The notes beneath the pieces are model-generated. The model was not told the origin of the DNA. It saw nothing but the letters and a program-made list of their open reading frames with translations, and searched no databases. 42,583 nucleotides of DNA from Clostridia bacterium (GTDB lineage Bacteria > Bacillota > Clostridia > Oscillospirales > Acutalibacteraceae): assembly GCA_900755895.1 (NCBI GenBank), contig CAAEIG010000155.1, positions 1 through 42,583 on the forward strand, given 5' to 3'. This document shows, piece after piece, positions 16,088 through 24,244 of this stretch (positions are counted from its first letter, which is position 1; each line of letters starts with the position of its first letter). The position numbers and the translations under genes were made by a program.

Positions 16088-17659
16088 TTAACCGTTCTCT
16101 GCCAAATAGGCGTCCAGCTGAGACTGGCACTCTGCCACGATGTCATCCACGCCGGCACTCTTCAGAGCGTCGATAAATTCGGGGATTGCTTCATCGGGAT
16201 TCAGCTCGCCCCAGCGCAGGGCCACGTTGTACTCGTTGACCACATTGCCGCAAGCGGTGATCTGGTTCATCACAGGTGTTGTGTCGAACACGAAGCCAAG
16301 GGCAACGCTCTCATGGGCTGCATCGCAGAACTCCTGCAGCTGATCCCACTGGTCCTCTTCGCCGCCTTCCCAAACGGGAGTGATCCGGCAGTTGGGCCAT
16401 GCCCAGTCAAGGCTCTCATAGCCGCTGGAAGCCTGGTCCACGCCCTCGGGGGCTTTGATCAGAGTTTTCTCTTCATTGGCCCACTCCCAGTGACGGCCTT
16501 CCACACCGTTGATAAGGGTGTTGGAGAGCTCTGCATCGCTGTACATCATGTTCAGCAGCTGCATGGCCTTGTCGGGATTCTCGCACACGGTGGGGATAAC
16601 CCACAGGTCGCCGATGATCTGGTTGGTGTAGGTGTAGGGCTCGTTGAGCTGAATGAGATCGCAGTCAATGTTCCAAGCCTTCTTGATTTCCAGTTCCTTG
16701 CCGGGCTTGATGTTCTCATAGTCGGCAAAGCCCACGGAAGCCATCAGGTTGTTGTCGGTGGTTGTGGTGGCGTCAGGCATGATCAAGCCTTCCTGATTCC
16801 ACTGGTACATCCGCTCGCAGAACTCACGGTATCCATCGGTCTCATAGAGGCAGACCACTTCGGTGGAATCGGTGAAGACGTCCTCCAGCACTGCCAGGTT
16901 GTTGGGCACAGTCAGAGCGTCATAGGTGAGCACTTCCTGCATACCGCCGCTGGACCAGGAGGGAACCAGGGGATACAGGTCGGGGTAGTTGTCCCGCACC
17001 TGCACCAGCACGTCGTGAACATCTTCCCAAGTGGTGATGGTCTCGGGGTCAATGCCCAGCTCATCCAGAACGTCGCTGCGCATGGCAAAACCTGCGGAAC
17101 GAGCGGTATCCTTCAAGTCGGGGGTTCCGTACTGCTGACCGTTGACCTTGCCAACCTTCAGGTAGCCTTCGGGAACGATTTCCAAAATGTCCTGGCCGTA
17201 CTCAGACAACAGGTCGTCAATGGGCTGTACGTAGCCGGAGGTCACCATGGTGGCCAGTCCGGGGGAGTAGGAGTGGGTCTGCACCAGGTCCAGCTTTTCG
17301 CCGGAGGTCAGAGCCAGGTTTAGGGTTTCATAATCGAAGCTACGAGTCAGCTCGATTTCCACACCAATGGTGTCACGGGTGAGCTCGTTGACCGCATCGG
17401 CCACCGCGTTCATCTCGTTGGTGTCGGGGGACGCATTGGTGAAGCCCCACACTTTCAGGGTGACCACCTCGCCGGTGTCGGTGGAAGAGGTCTCAGAAGT
17501 CTCCGTCGTAGAGCTGGTGCCCGAGGTGTCACTGCCGGCACCGCTTGCGGAAGATTCTGAGGTGTTGCTGTCGCCGCCGCAAGCAGACATTGTTGCTGAT
17601 ACCATCAGAGCAGCCAGCAAAGCCGCAGCAGCACGTTTCCATGTTTTCGCCACTTTCAT
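16088..17659 (-). CDS. Extracellular solute-binding lipoprotein for the LplABC-type transporter
   Basis: 523 aa from the chosen start. The lipoprotein signal is a basic n-region, a hydrophobic core and MSAC with lipidated C27, followed by a Ser/Thr/Glu-rich linker. The mature part matches large family 1 / LplA-like sugar-binding proteins. A frame upstream to 17695 is open but begins before the likely transcription start. AAAGGAG lies just before the ATG pair at 17662/17659; the second is chosen on spacing. It captures an oligosaccharide outside the membrane for the two permeases. Its ligand is not readable; the adjacent GH35 gene suggests a beta-galactoside. Confidence 0.9.
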   Translation of the reverse strand: MKVAKTWKRAAAALLAALMVSATMSACGGDSNTSESSASGAGSDTSGTSSTTETSETSSTDTGEVVTLKVWGFTNASPDTNEMNAVADAVNELTRDTIGVEIELTRSFDYETLNLALTSGEKLDLVQTHSYSPGLATMVTSGYVQPIDDLLSEYGQDILEIVPEGYLKVGKVNGQQYGTPDLKDTARSAGFAMRSDVLDELGIDPETITTWEDVHDVLVQVRDNYPDLYPLVPSWSSGGMQEVLTYDALTVPNNLAVLEDVFTDSTEVVCLYETDGYREFCERMYQWNQEGLIMPDATTTTDNNLMASVGFADYENIKPGKELEIKKAWNIDCDLIQLNEPYTYTNQIIGDLWVIPTVCENPDKAMQLLNMMYSDAELSNTLINGVEGRHWEWANEEKTLIKAPEGVDQASSGYESLDWAWPNCRITPVWEGGEEDQWDQLQEFCDAAHESVALGFVFDTTPVMNQITACGNVVNEYNVALRWGELNPDEAIPEFIDALKSAGVDDIVAECQSQLDAYLAENG

Positions 17660-17697
17660 CATGCTCCTTTCAAACTCGTCGTGGAGATTGTGCAATT

Positions 17698-17703
17698 AGT
17701 ATA
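17698..17703 (-). promoter_or_regulatory. -10 of the binding-protein operon
   Basis: Minus-strand TATACT at 17703-17698 with no recognisable -35, consistent with a promoter needing an activator. The divergent YesN-type regulator is the obvious candidate. It places the transcript start near 17691. Confidence 0.45.
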
Positions 17704-17834
17704 GTCCAAAATGAATGGCGTTTTCTATCATTTTTTAAGAGGGGATGTGTTGAGAATCCGACTGATTTTTGAAAAGATATTCATAAATTGTTCATTTTCA
17801 GATTCTAAATTGTTGTTTTTCCGACTTTGGCCGC

Positions 17835-17863
17835 TTGTGATTTCAAAAAAGCCATGGTATAAT
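17835..17863 (+). promoter_or_regulatory. Promoter of the YesM/YesN-type operon
   Basis: TTGTGA (17835-17840), 17-bp spacer ending TGG, TATAAT (17858-17863). The -10 overlaps an upstream in-frame ATG at 17862, which therefore cannot be the start; the real ATG is at 17886. Confidence 0.7.
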
Positions 17864-17885
17864 GCTCAAAAAAGGCGAGTGGATC

Positions 17886-19619
17886 ATGGAACGGTTGTCT
17901 GGAAATCGACGGAGGAAGGAGATCTCCTTCCGAAAGATTGCAATTTTAACACTGGCCTTGTTGATTATTCCGCTGTTCATCGCCGTGTTGACATTCACCA
18001 GTTATTCCGTGATGCAGCAGCGGCGTGTGGCGCGGAGCAACCGGCTGAGCACGCTGCAGGTGTACTTGGCCCAGTGGGAGGACACCCTGGAGGTGGCGGA
18101 GGGATATTTGGCAGAGACCACTGCCAACAGCACTGATTTTGCCGGGATGATCTACTCCCTGACCAAAACAGAGGCCCTGTGCTATTCCATTCCCATTGAC
18201 CGGCAGTGCCGTGTGCTGCTGCGGTCACAGCCGCTGTTAGGCGCTTTTTTCCTCTATTCCGGCACCTTCGATTACTACCGAATGATCTGTACGGACACCT
18301 ACAAACAGAGCGATTTGAACATTCTGCGCCAAGAGGTGATCCAGGACGGCAAGGGGTCAGAGGGACTCAAGACGTGGAGGCAAGTGGAATTGTCCGACCG
18401 GACGGTGCTGCTGCTGACCATGACCACGCACCATACAGTGGTGGCCGCCATGGTGGACCCGGCCCGGTTAAACTGTTCCGGTCTAGGGGAGGGGGAGCAG
18501 GTGTTCTTTGCCACGGCCGACGGCACACCCTATTCCCCCCAGAAGGCCCTGGGCTTGGAGGACTTGTCCTTTGTGCTCCAGCAGGAGACGGCAGTGCTCA
18601 CGACCCCCTCCCAGCAGCGGTATGACCTGGTGTCCCTGCCACTGCATGGGGACCGGGGATACATCCTCTATGCGGTGCCGGCAAAGACGCTGTTCCAGCA
18701 GTTCAGCAGGGAGCAGTTGGTGCTGCTGGGCATCACCTTTGTGCTGCTGGCGTTTATCCCCCTGTGCTGGCTGATGCTGCGCAGATGGATGCTGCAGCCG
18801 GTGGGCGCCCTCACCTGCACCATGGAGGCCATTCAAGAGGGCAACACCTCTATCCGGGTGCCTGCCAGTTCCAAGCTGCAAGAGGTCAACCAGATTTCCC
18901 ACACGGTCAACACCATGCTGGATATCATTCAGCAGCAGAAAATCGACGCTTACGAGCAGAAGCTGACCATCCAGCATGCCCAGCTTCAATATTTGCAGCT
19001 GCAAATCCGGCCCCATTTCTTTTTGAACTGTCTGAATATCGTGTACTCCATGGCCGGAGAAGGGAAGGATTTGGCCATTCAGGAGCTGGTGCTGGATCTC
19101 TCCTCCTATCTGCGCAGCATCTTCCAGGACGGCTCCAAGCTGGTGGAACTGAGAACCGAACTGGCCTCTGTGGAGAGCTATGTCCGGATTCAGCAGGCAG
19201 GGGCTCAGCTCCCTCCCCAGCTGAAGGTGAGCCTGGACGCGGATACCTTGAAAGTTCCGGTTCCTCCCCTGTCCTTGCTGACGTTTGTGGAGAATTCGGT
19301 CAAGCATTCTAAGCGTCAGGATTCCCCCCTGGAAATCCGCATCAAGAGCAGCCGCCTGGAAACCGACGATGGGGAGTATCTCTACGTCTCCATCAGCGAT
19401 AATGGGGGCGGGATTTCCCAGGAGGAGCTTCGGGGATTGAACAGCCCCCAGACCCAGGTGTACTCGGACCGGCATGTGGGAATCTCCAATATCCGCAGCC
19501 GGCTGGAACTGCTGTACTCTGGAAAAGCCACACTGTCCTTCCGCAATTTGACCGACGGCGCCTGTGTGGAGATTTTCCTGCCCATTCAATCTGAAACAAC
19601 GGAGCGTGAAACAGAATGA
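17886..19619 (+). CDS. YesM-type sensor histidine kinase
   Basis: 577 aa. A first span at about 17-40, a ~230-residue extracellular sensor region and a second span near 275-298 are followed by HAMP. The His_kinase (PF06580-type) domain has QIRPHFFLN with phospho-acceptor H377. The ATPase domain shows the N box ENSVKHS, SDNGGGIS (G1) and GISNIRSRLELLYSG (G2). AAGGCGAG lies upstream of the ATG at 17886. YesM kinases typically sense sugars, or binding proteins loaded with sugar. The downstream response regulator overlaps by ATGA, and the transporter operon is divergent. Confidence 0.92.
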   Translation: MERLSGNRRRKEISFRKIAILTLALLIIPLFIAVLTFTSYSVMQQRRVARSNRLSTLQVYLAQWEDTLEVAEGYLAETTANSTDFAGMIYSLTKTEALCYSIPIDRQCRVLLRSQPLLGAFFLYSGTFDYYRMICTDTYKQSDLNILRQEVIQDGKGSEGLKTWRQVELSDRTVLLLTMTTHHTVVAAMVDPARLNCSGLGEGEQVFFATADGTPYSPQKALGLEDLSFVLQQETAVLTTPSQQRYDLVSLPLHGDRGYILYAVPAKTLFQQFSREQLVLLGITFVLLAFIPLCWLMLRRWMLQPVGALTCTMEAIQEGNTSIRVPASSKLQEVNQISHTVNTMLDIIQQQKIDAYEQKLTIQHAQLQYLQLQIRPHFFLNCLNIVYSMAGEGKDLAIQELVLDLSSYLRSIFQDGSKLVELRTELASVESYVRIQQAGAQLPPQLKVSLDADTLKVPVPPLSLLTFVENSVKHSKRQDSPLEIRIKSSRLETDDGEYLYVSISDNGGGISQEELRGLNSPQTQVYSDRHVGISNIRSRLELLYSGKATLSFRNLTDGACVEIFLPIQSETTERETE

Positions 19620-21190
19620 ATGTCTTATTGGTGGACGATCAGATTCGAGTGCTGAGCGGGCTGATCTCCGGTTTGGATTGGGATACTCTGGGAGTCACCT
19701 CCATCCGCACAGCCAGCAGTGCCGCCCAGGCCAAGTCCATCTTTTTGGAGACCCAGGTGGACATCCTGCTGTGCGACATTGAAATGCCCGGGGAAAACGG
19801 CCTGTCCCTGCTCCGGTGGGCCCGGAACCGGGGGATGGAGTGCATCTGTGTGTTCCTCACCTCCCACGCTGATTTCCTCTACGCCAAGGAGGCCATTCAG
19901 CTGGGGTGTTTCGACTATATTTTGCAGCCCGCCCGCTATGATGAGATCCAGGCCACCATTGCCCGGGCCATCGCCAGAGTGAAAGATACCAGCGCCGACA
20001 AGGAGCTGCGGGACTATGGCGTGATGGCAAAAAAACAGGAGGCTGCGCTGTTCCAGAACCTGTTCAGCGATTGGAGCGCCGGACGTTCCCTGTCCATCTC
20101 CGCGCTGCGGGGAGCCCTGCACCAGTTGGGACAGGAGGTTCCCCAGGATTGCCAGTGTCTGGTGATATGGGGGCATCTGCTCCGGTGGCACGCGGAACCC
20201 TGGCCCACCCAGGAGTGGGTTTATGCGGTGAACAATATCATAGCCGAGCTGTATGAGAACGCCCACTGCGGGATTCTGCCCTTTTCCATTGATCGGACCT
20301 CCTTGGGGTGGTTTGTCTATGCGCCCCTGGGGAACTTTCCCCAGCCTCAGGAAGTGCTGTCCCCGTTGAACCAGGCGTATTTAGCGGTATCTCAGCACCT
20401 GCCCTGCGAGTTTGCCTTCTATGTCAGCCCCATTGTGCCCCTGGAGGAGATCAACAGCCAATCCTCCCTGCTGCTGGACGCCAAGCAGAACAATGTGGTG
20501 CGGGAGAGCGGGATTTTCTGTCCCACCAACCGCCAGGATACCCTTCATGTGGAGAAGCTGCTGGATACGGTGCAGCTGCGCCGGTGGGAGGGCTTGCTCA
20601 TCGACGGGCTGGGCTCCACCACCCAGGATGAGGCTTTGCGGTATCTGGATTCCCTGGCAGAGGAGGGGGAGCTGGATCAGCGTGCACTGCGGAATTTCTG
20701 GATCCAGTTTCAGCAGATGGCCTTTAGCGCCATCAAGTCCCTGCAGCTGGAATCCCCCCAGTTGGCGGCCGCAGCGGAACAGGGGGACCGGGCTGCCTCC
20801 CTGCAGGAGATGCAGGGTGCAGTGAAGGCGTTGGTCAGCTGCTTCCCCAAGAAGGAGACTGTTTCCGGCAATGAGAAAAACCTGGTGGAACAGGTGCGCA
20901 AGTACGTGGAGGACAATCTGGATCAAAACCTCAATGTCAACGGTGTGGCAGCCGCTCTGTTTATGAATGGGGATTACATCTCCCGGGTGTTCAAAAACGA
21001 GACCGGCACCCCTCTGAAGGAGTACATTATCCAGCGGAAAATGGAATCGGCCCGGCTGCTGCTGACCACCACACAGCTGCCGGTCAGCGTCATTGCCTCC
21101 AAGCTGGGATACGACAACTTCTCCTATTTCTCCCAGGCCTATCGCCGCTGCATGGGGGTCAGCCCCAGCGAGGAGAGAAAGCGGAAGTGA
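19616..21190 (+). CDS. YesN-type response regulator with AraC DNA-binding domain
   Basis: 524 aa. The N-terminal receiver domain (1-115) has LLVDD near the start and phospho-acceptor D54 (LLCDIEMPG). A long middle region follows, then a C-terminal AraC double helix-turn-helix (about 420-520, with NGDYISRVFKNETG and SVIASKLGYDNFSYFSQAY). The receiver's usually invariant Lys before Pro is Gln: ILQPA at 102-106. It probably activates the divergent binding-protein/permease/GH35 operon. Translation is coupled to the kinase through ATGA. Confidence 0.92.
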   Translation: MNVLLVDDQIRVLSGLISGLDWDTLGVTSIRTASSAAQAKSIFLETQVDILLCDIEMPGENGLSLLRWARNRGMECICVFLTSHADFLYAKEAIQLGCFDYILQPARYDEIQATIARAIARVKDTSADKELRDYGVMAKKQEAALFQNLFSDWSAGRSLSISALRGALHQLGQEVPQDCQCLVIWGHLLRWHAEPWPTQEWVYAVNNIIAELYENAHCGILPFSIDRTSLGWFVYAPLGNFPQPQEVLSPLNQAYLAVSQHLPCEFAFYVSPIVPLEEINSQSSLLLDAKQNNVVRESGIFCPTNRQDTLHVEKLLDTVQLRRWEGLLIDGLGSTTQDEALRYLDSLAEEGELDQRALRNFWIQFQQMAFSAIKSLQLESPQLAAAAEQGDRAASLQEMQGAVKALVSCFPKKETVSGNEKNLVEQVRKYVEDNLDQNLNVNGVAAALFMNGDYISRVFKNETGTPLKEYIIQRKMESARLLLTTTQLPVSVIASKLGYDNFSYFSQAYRRCMGVSPSEERKRK

Positions 21191-21228
21191 AGGTCTGTCC
21201 GGCCCTGCTGCTGAATTTTTGGCAAATG

Positions 21229-21258
21229 AAAAGGCCCCCGCTACCGGGGGCCTTTTTT
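21229..21258. terminator. Bidirectional terminator
   Basis: Stem AAAAGGCCCCCG (21229-21240), loop CTAC, CGGGGGCCTTTTTT (21245-21258). It serves the response regulator and the convergent kinase gene. Confidence 0.88.
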
Positions 21259-21289
21259 ATGGTGTTCGTGAAAGAAGGTTGAAAGTGTA

Positions 21290-22636
21290 TTACGGGGTTT
21301 CCCTGGGAGGCTTGGAGGAGCACTCCTTTGCCCTGGGAAAGCACAGGGTGACTCGGAATAGGGAATCCGTGTGCTCCACTGTGCAGGAGCCCTGCATTTT
21401 CTCCATCATGGCCCGGACGCTGGAGAGGCCAATGCAGGTGCTCTCCACCTTTTGGGCCTCCTTGTCCGGGGCGTTTTCAAAGACGATCCACACCTGATTG
21501 TCCTGCTCCCATGCGCGGATGGTCACAGGAGGATCGGGTTTGGCGTACTTGGTGATGTTGGAGGTCAAATTGTCGGTGATCCGGCGGAGGAAGGGGCTGT
21601 GGACGGTCACCGGGCAGTTCTCCAGCTGGAAGCTGGTCTGGCAGGGGAATCCGCAGCGCTCCAGGTGGGAGGCGGCCTCCTCCAGGTAGGGCAGCAGCGT
21701 TTCCCGGGCGGGGGAGGGGGTCTCCAGCTCCACGGCGCCCCCTCTGGACGCCAGGGAGTACTCCAGGATGTTCTCCGACAGCTGCTTGATCTGCTGAGCT
21801 TTGGCGTCAATTTTGTTCAGGTATCCGTTTAGCTGCTCCTCTCCCTGGTACTTGCCATAGCGGAGGATCTCTGTGTACAGCAGCAGTGTGGTCAGGGGCG
21901 TGCGCAGGTCGTGGGACATCTGGGTGATTAGTGTCTGGTTGGCAGCATAGGTCCAGGCGGTCTGCTCCTGTTGGGTACGCAGGGCAATGCGCATGGCGTC
22001 CAGGCTTTCCGCCAGGGAGGTGAGGTCGTTTCTGCCGGAGATGGTGATGGGTGTGCTCAGGTCCCCGGCCTCCATGGCTTGGATTTCTCCCTTGAGACGG
22101 CGGATGTACCGGACAATTTGTTGACAGCTCACCACAAAGCAGGCCAAAAACACCAGGGCGCAGAAGATCACTTCTCCAATGGTGGCAAAGGTGAAGATCC
22201 GGTAGACATCGTCGCAGTAGAGCAGTACTTCGGCGCTGCCATCGGCAAATTCCACCACGTAGTAGGGCACCCAGTCATAATAGGGCACCACTTCGTCGTT
22301 TTCTTCAATGGCGCTGCTGTTGGGTGCATAGGAGGAGTACACCAGCACATTGGAGCGGTAAATCTCCATGAGGGTCAGGGGCTTTCCCCGGGTCCAGGCG
22401 GAGATGGCTTGAGAGTTCGTCACAGCCACCTGGTTTTCAGTGACGTACTCTTGGAAATCGGCAATCCGTTTTTCCGTAGTGCGCTGTTCAAAATCGGAGG
22501 TGCGCACGTGATGGTTGATGGCGGCGCCGATGCCCCAGTGCATCAGAAAGAACAGCAGCACGCAGAAGGCTCCCGAAAGGACCAGCACCAGGATAAATTG
22601 GGAGGAAATGCTGTAGCGCCTACTTTTGAGGTTCAT
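21290..22636 (-). CDS. Sensor histidine kinase (HAMP, HisKA)
   Basis: 448 aa. Span 1 is at about 12-32, an extracellular domain at 33-148 and span 2 at 149-172. HAMP follows, then the H box QMSHDLRTPLTT with H242. The ATPase part is recognisable by DNLTSNITKYA (N box) and CIGLSSVRAMMEKMQG (G2), but the G1 box is degraded: the DxGxG motif is replaced by ENAPDKEA. The start at 22636 is favoured over 22654 because GGGAGG sits six bases before it. It overlaps the regulator gene by 17 bases. The cognate regulator is the OmpR-type protein just upstream. Confidence 0.88.
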   Translation of the reverse strand: MNLKSRRYSISSQFILVLVLSGAFCVLLFFLMHWGIGAAINHHVRTSDFEQRTTEKRIADFQEYVTENQVAVTNSQAISAWTRGKPLTLMEIYRSNVLVYSSYAPNSSAIEENDEVVPYYDWVPYYVVEFADGSAEVLLYCDDVYRIFTFATIGEVIFCALVFLACFVVSCQQIVRYIRRLKGEIQAMEAGDLSTPITISGRNDLTSLAESLDAMRIALRTQQEQTAWTYAANQTLITQMSHDLRTPLTTLLLYTEILRYGKYQGEEQLNGYLNKIDAKAQQIKQLSENILEYSLASRGGAVELETPSPARETLLPYLEEAASHLERCGFPCQTSFQLENCPVTVHSPFLRRITDNLTSNITKYAKPDPPVTIRAWEQDNQVWIVFENAPDKEAQKVESTCIGLSSVRAMMEKMQGSCTVEHTDSLFRVTLCFPRAKECSSKPPRETP

Positions 22637-23351
22637 AGCCGGCCTCCCATCCAAACCGGTATCCCTTGCCCCAGACGGTCTTGATGTAGGCGGGGTGTTG
22701 GGGATCGGTTTCCAATTTCAGGCGAAGCTTGCGGATGTGGACCATCACAGTGCCGTTGGAGATGGGAAAATAAGGCTCGTTCCAGATGCTCTCATAGATC
22801 CGCTGGGCGGAGAAGACCTGCTGGGGCTTGCCCATCAGCAGGCGGAGGATCTGATATTCAATCTCTGTCAGGTCCTTTTCCTCCTCTCCCACCCAGACCT
22901 GGTTGCGGTCCAAAGCCAGGGTGACGCCGCAGCAGCTGAGGGTGTCGCTGCCGTAGGTGGTGCCGGGCTGGCCCTTGCCCTGATAGACGCAGTATCTGCG
23001 CAGAAGGGCCTTGACCCGGGCGCTGAGCTCCGCAAAGGAGAAGGGCTTGACCAAGTAGTCGTCACCGCCGGCAGTCAGCCCGATGAGCTTGTCCGACTCT
23101 TGCGCCTTTGCCGTGAGGAACAGAATGGGAATGGTGGAGGTTTTGCGGATTTCCTCACAGACCCGCAGACCGGACATGCCGGGCATAATCACATCCAAGA
23201 TGACCAGGTCAATCTGGTCATTCATCATACTCAGGGCGGTGGGACCGTCGGGGGCCTCCAAAATGGAGTAGTTTTCCCCTGAGAGCAGAATCCGGATGCC
23301 CTCCCGGATTTCCGCTTCGTCCTCAACCAATAAGATGGTTTGTTTTTCCAT
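22620..23351 (-). CDS. OmpR-family response regulator
   Basis: 243 aa from the ATG at 23351, which has AAAGGAGAG six bases upstream; a longer frame to 23393 lacks a ribosome binding site. The receiver has acidic residues E10/D11, phospho-acceptor D53 (ILDVIMPG) and K102 (VKPF). The C-terminal winged helix ends TVWGKGYRFGW, standard for OmpR/PhoB proteins. It is encoded between a Ser/Lys-rich lipoprotein and the partner kinase. Four direct repeats at 24090-24124, upstream of the operon, are spaced as OmpR-type sites and suggest autoregulation. Confidence 0.92.
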   Translation of the reverse strand: MEKQTILLVEDEAEIREGIRILLSGENYSILEAPDGPTALSMMNDQIDLVILDVIMPGMSGLRVCEEIRKTSTIPILFLTAKAQESDKLIGLTAGGDDYLVKPFSFAELSARVKALLRRYCVYQGKGQPGTTYGSDTLSCCGVTLALDRNQVWVGEEEKDLTEIEYQILRLLMGKPQQVFSAQRIYESIWNEPYFPISNGTVMVHIRKLRLKLETDPQHPAYIKTVWGKGYRFGWEAGYEPQK

Positions 23352-23407
23352 GGTATCTCTCCTTTCAAGGGGAATGGGGGAGTCCAATTGCAACTGTTTT
23401 GGGGTAA

Positions 23408-23454
23408 AAACGCCCTCCGCTCCAGTGGGGGAAGCACCGGCGCGAAGGGCGTTT
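23408..23454 (-). terminator. Intra-operon hairpin (partial terminator)
   Basis: Arms AAACGCCCT (23408-23416) and AGGGCGTTT (23446-23454) pair across a 29-base loop. On the minus strand the hairpin ends in TTTTT. It would reduce regulator and kinase expression relative to the lipoprotein. Confidence 0.55.
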
Positions 23455-23493
23455 GCAAAAAATGAGGAGAGATCTTAGGAAAAGGCAAGACCA

Positions 23494-23997
23494 TCAGTTC
23501 CCCTTGCTGGAGGAAGCGGTTGAGCTGGATGTAGACTGATTCGCGTCCTTATTTGCGCTGGCGCTGTTCTCCTTGGCGGAGCTGGAGCTCTTCTTCATGG
23601 AGCTGTCCTGTTTGCTGGAGTTGTCTTTCTGAGTGGAATCGCTCTTTTTGGAAGAAGTTCCTTTGGTGGAAGAGGTAGCTTTCTTGGAAGAGGCCTTTTT
23701 CTTGGAGGAGCTCTTCTTGGTAGAACTCTTTTTCGAGGAGCTCTTGGCCGTGGAGGAGTTTTCCGCTTTGGAGGAACTATCCTTTTGGGAAGAGCTCTCC
23801 ATTTTCGAGGAGCTCTCGGTTTTGGAGGACTTGGAATCTCCGGCAGCGGACTGGCTTTGGCTCTGGGTGGTCTTGGGAACGTGAGTTTTGGCTTGTTTGG
23901 AGTTGCCGCAGCCTGTCAGCAGGGAGGCGGAAACCAGCAGTGCCATGAGAAGGGCGCCCACGCGGATTTTTGTATTTTTCTTGGTTCTTTCTGTCAT
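23494..23997 (-). CDS. Ser/Lys-rich low-complexity lipoprotein
   Basis: 167 aa. An N-terminal signal ends in the lipobox LLTGC. Almost all of the rest is Ser, Lys and Thr with short SSK/KSS runs and no hydrophobic core, so an extended disordered chain is predicted on the outer face of the membrane. I recognise no enzymatic domain. It may be a cell-wall spacer or a sensor partner for the kinase in the same operon, or may bind teichoic acids or nucleic acid through its charge; all of that is inference. The ATG at 23997 has AAGGA 11 bases upstream; an alternative start at 24009 overlaps that site. Confidence 0.75.
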   Translation of the reverse strand: MTERTKKNTKIRVGALLMALLVSASLLTGCGNSKQAKTHVPKTTQSQSQSAAGDSKSSKTESSSKMESSSQKDSSSKAENSSTAKSSSKKSSTKKSSSKKKASSKKATSSTKGTSSKKSDSTQKDNSSKQDSSMKKSSSSAKENSASANKDANQSTSSSTASSSKGN

Positions 23998-24049
23998 TGT
24001 TAAACACATCCTTGCCTGTTAGATTTGCCAGCTCTTACTGACAGGGCCT

Positions 24050-24124
24050 ATTGTAACAGGCAATTCTTAACATCCACCCCAGCAGAGTGCTTAACAAGTT
24101 TTAAAAAATCTTAAAAAACCTTAA
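24050..24124 (-). promoter_or_regulatory. Lipoprotein-regulator-kinase promoter with four 10-bp-phased repeats
   Basis: On the plus strand CTTAA, TTTAA, CTTAA, CTTAA start at 24090, 24100, 24110 and 24120, and another CTTAA at 24066. Read on the minus strand this is TTAAG repeated every 10 bp, one DNA turn. Downstream is TACAAT (24055-24050) as -10, with no good -35. The layout matches promoters activated by OmpR/PhoB-type regulators, so the regulator of this operon is the likely binder. Confidence 0.65.
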
Positions 24125-24204
24125 GGCCTCCTGCCACTTGTTCACACCTGTATTGTACTGGGGAATTCCCTTGGGGTCAAGGCTGGGGGACGTTTCTCAA
24201 AAGA

Positions 24205-24234
24205 AAAAGCCCATCCCCAGTGGGGAGGGCTTTT
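24205..24234 (-). terminator. Terminator of the SCIFF/decarboxylase operon
   Basis: Arms AAAAGCCC (24205-24212) and GGGCTTTT (24227-24234), with inner CCCC/GGGG pairing. On the minus strand it is followed by a T-rich tract. It lies just after the decarboxylase stop. Confidence 0.82.
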
Positions 24235-24244
24235 AGCACGTAGG

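Noticed and set aside
17862..17885. Upstream start for the YesM-type kinase at 17862
   Set aside because: That ATG overlaps the -10 TATAAT and would lie before the transcription start.
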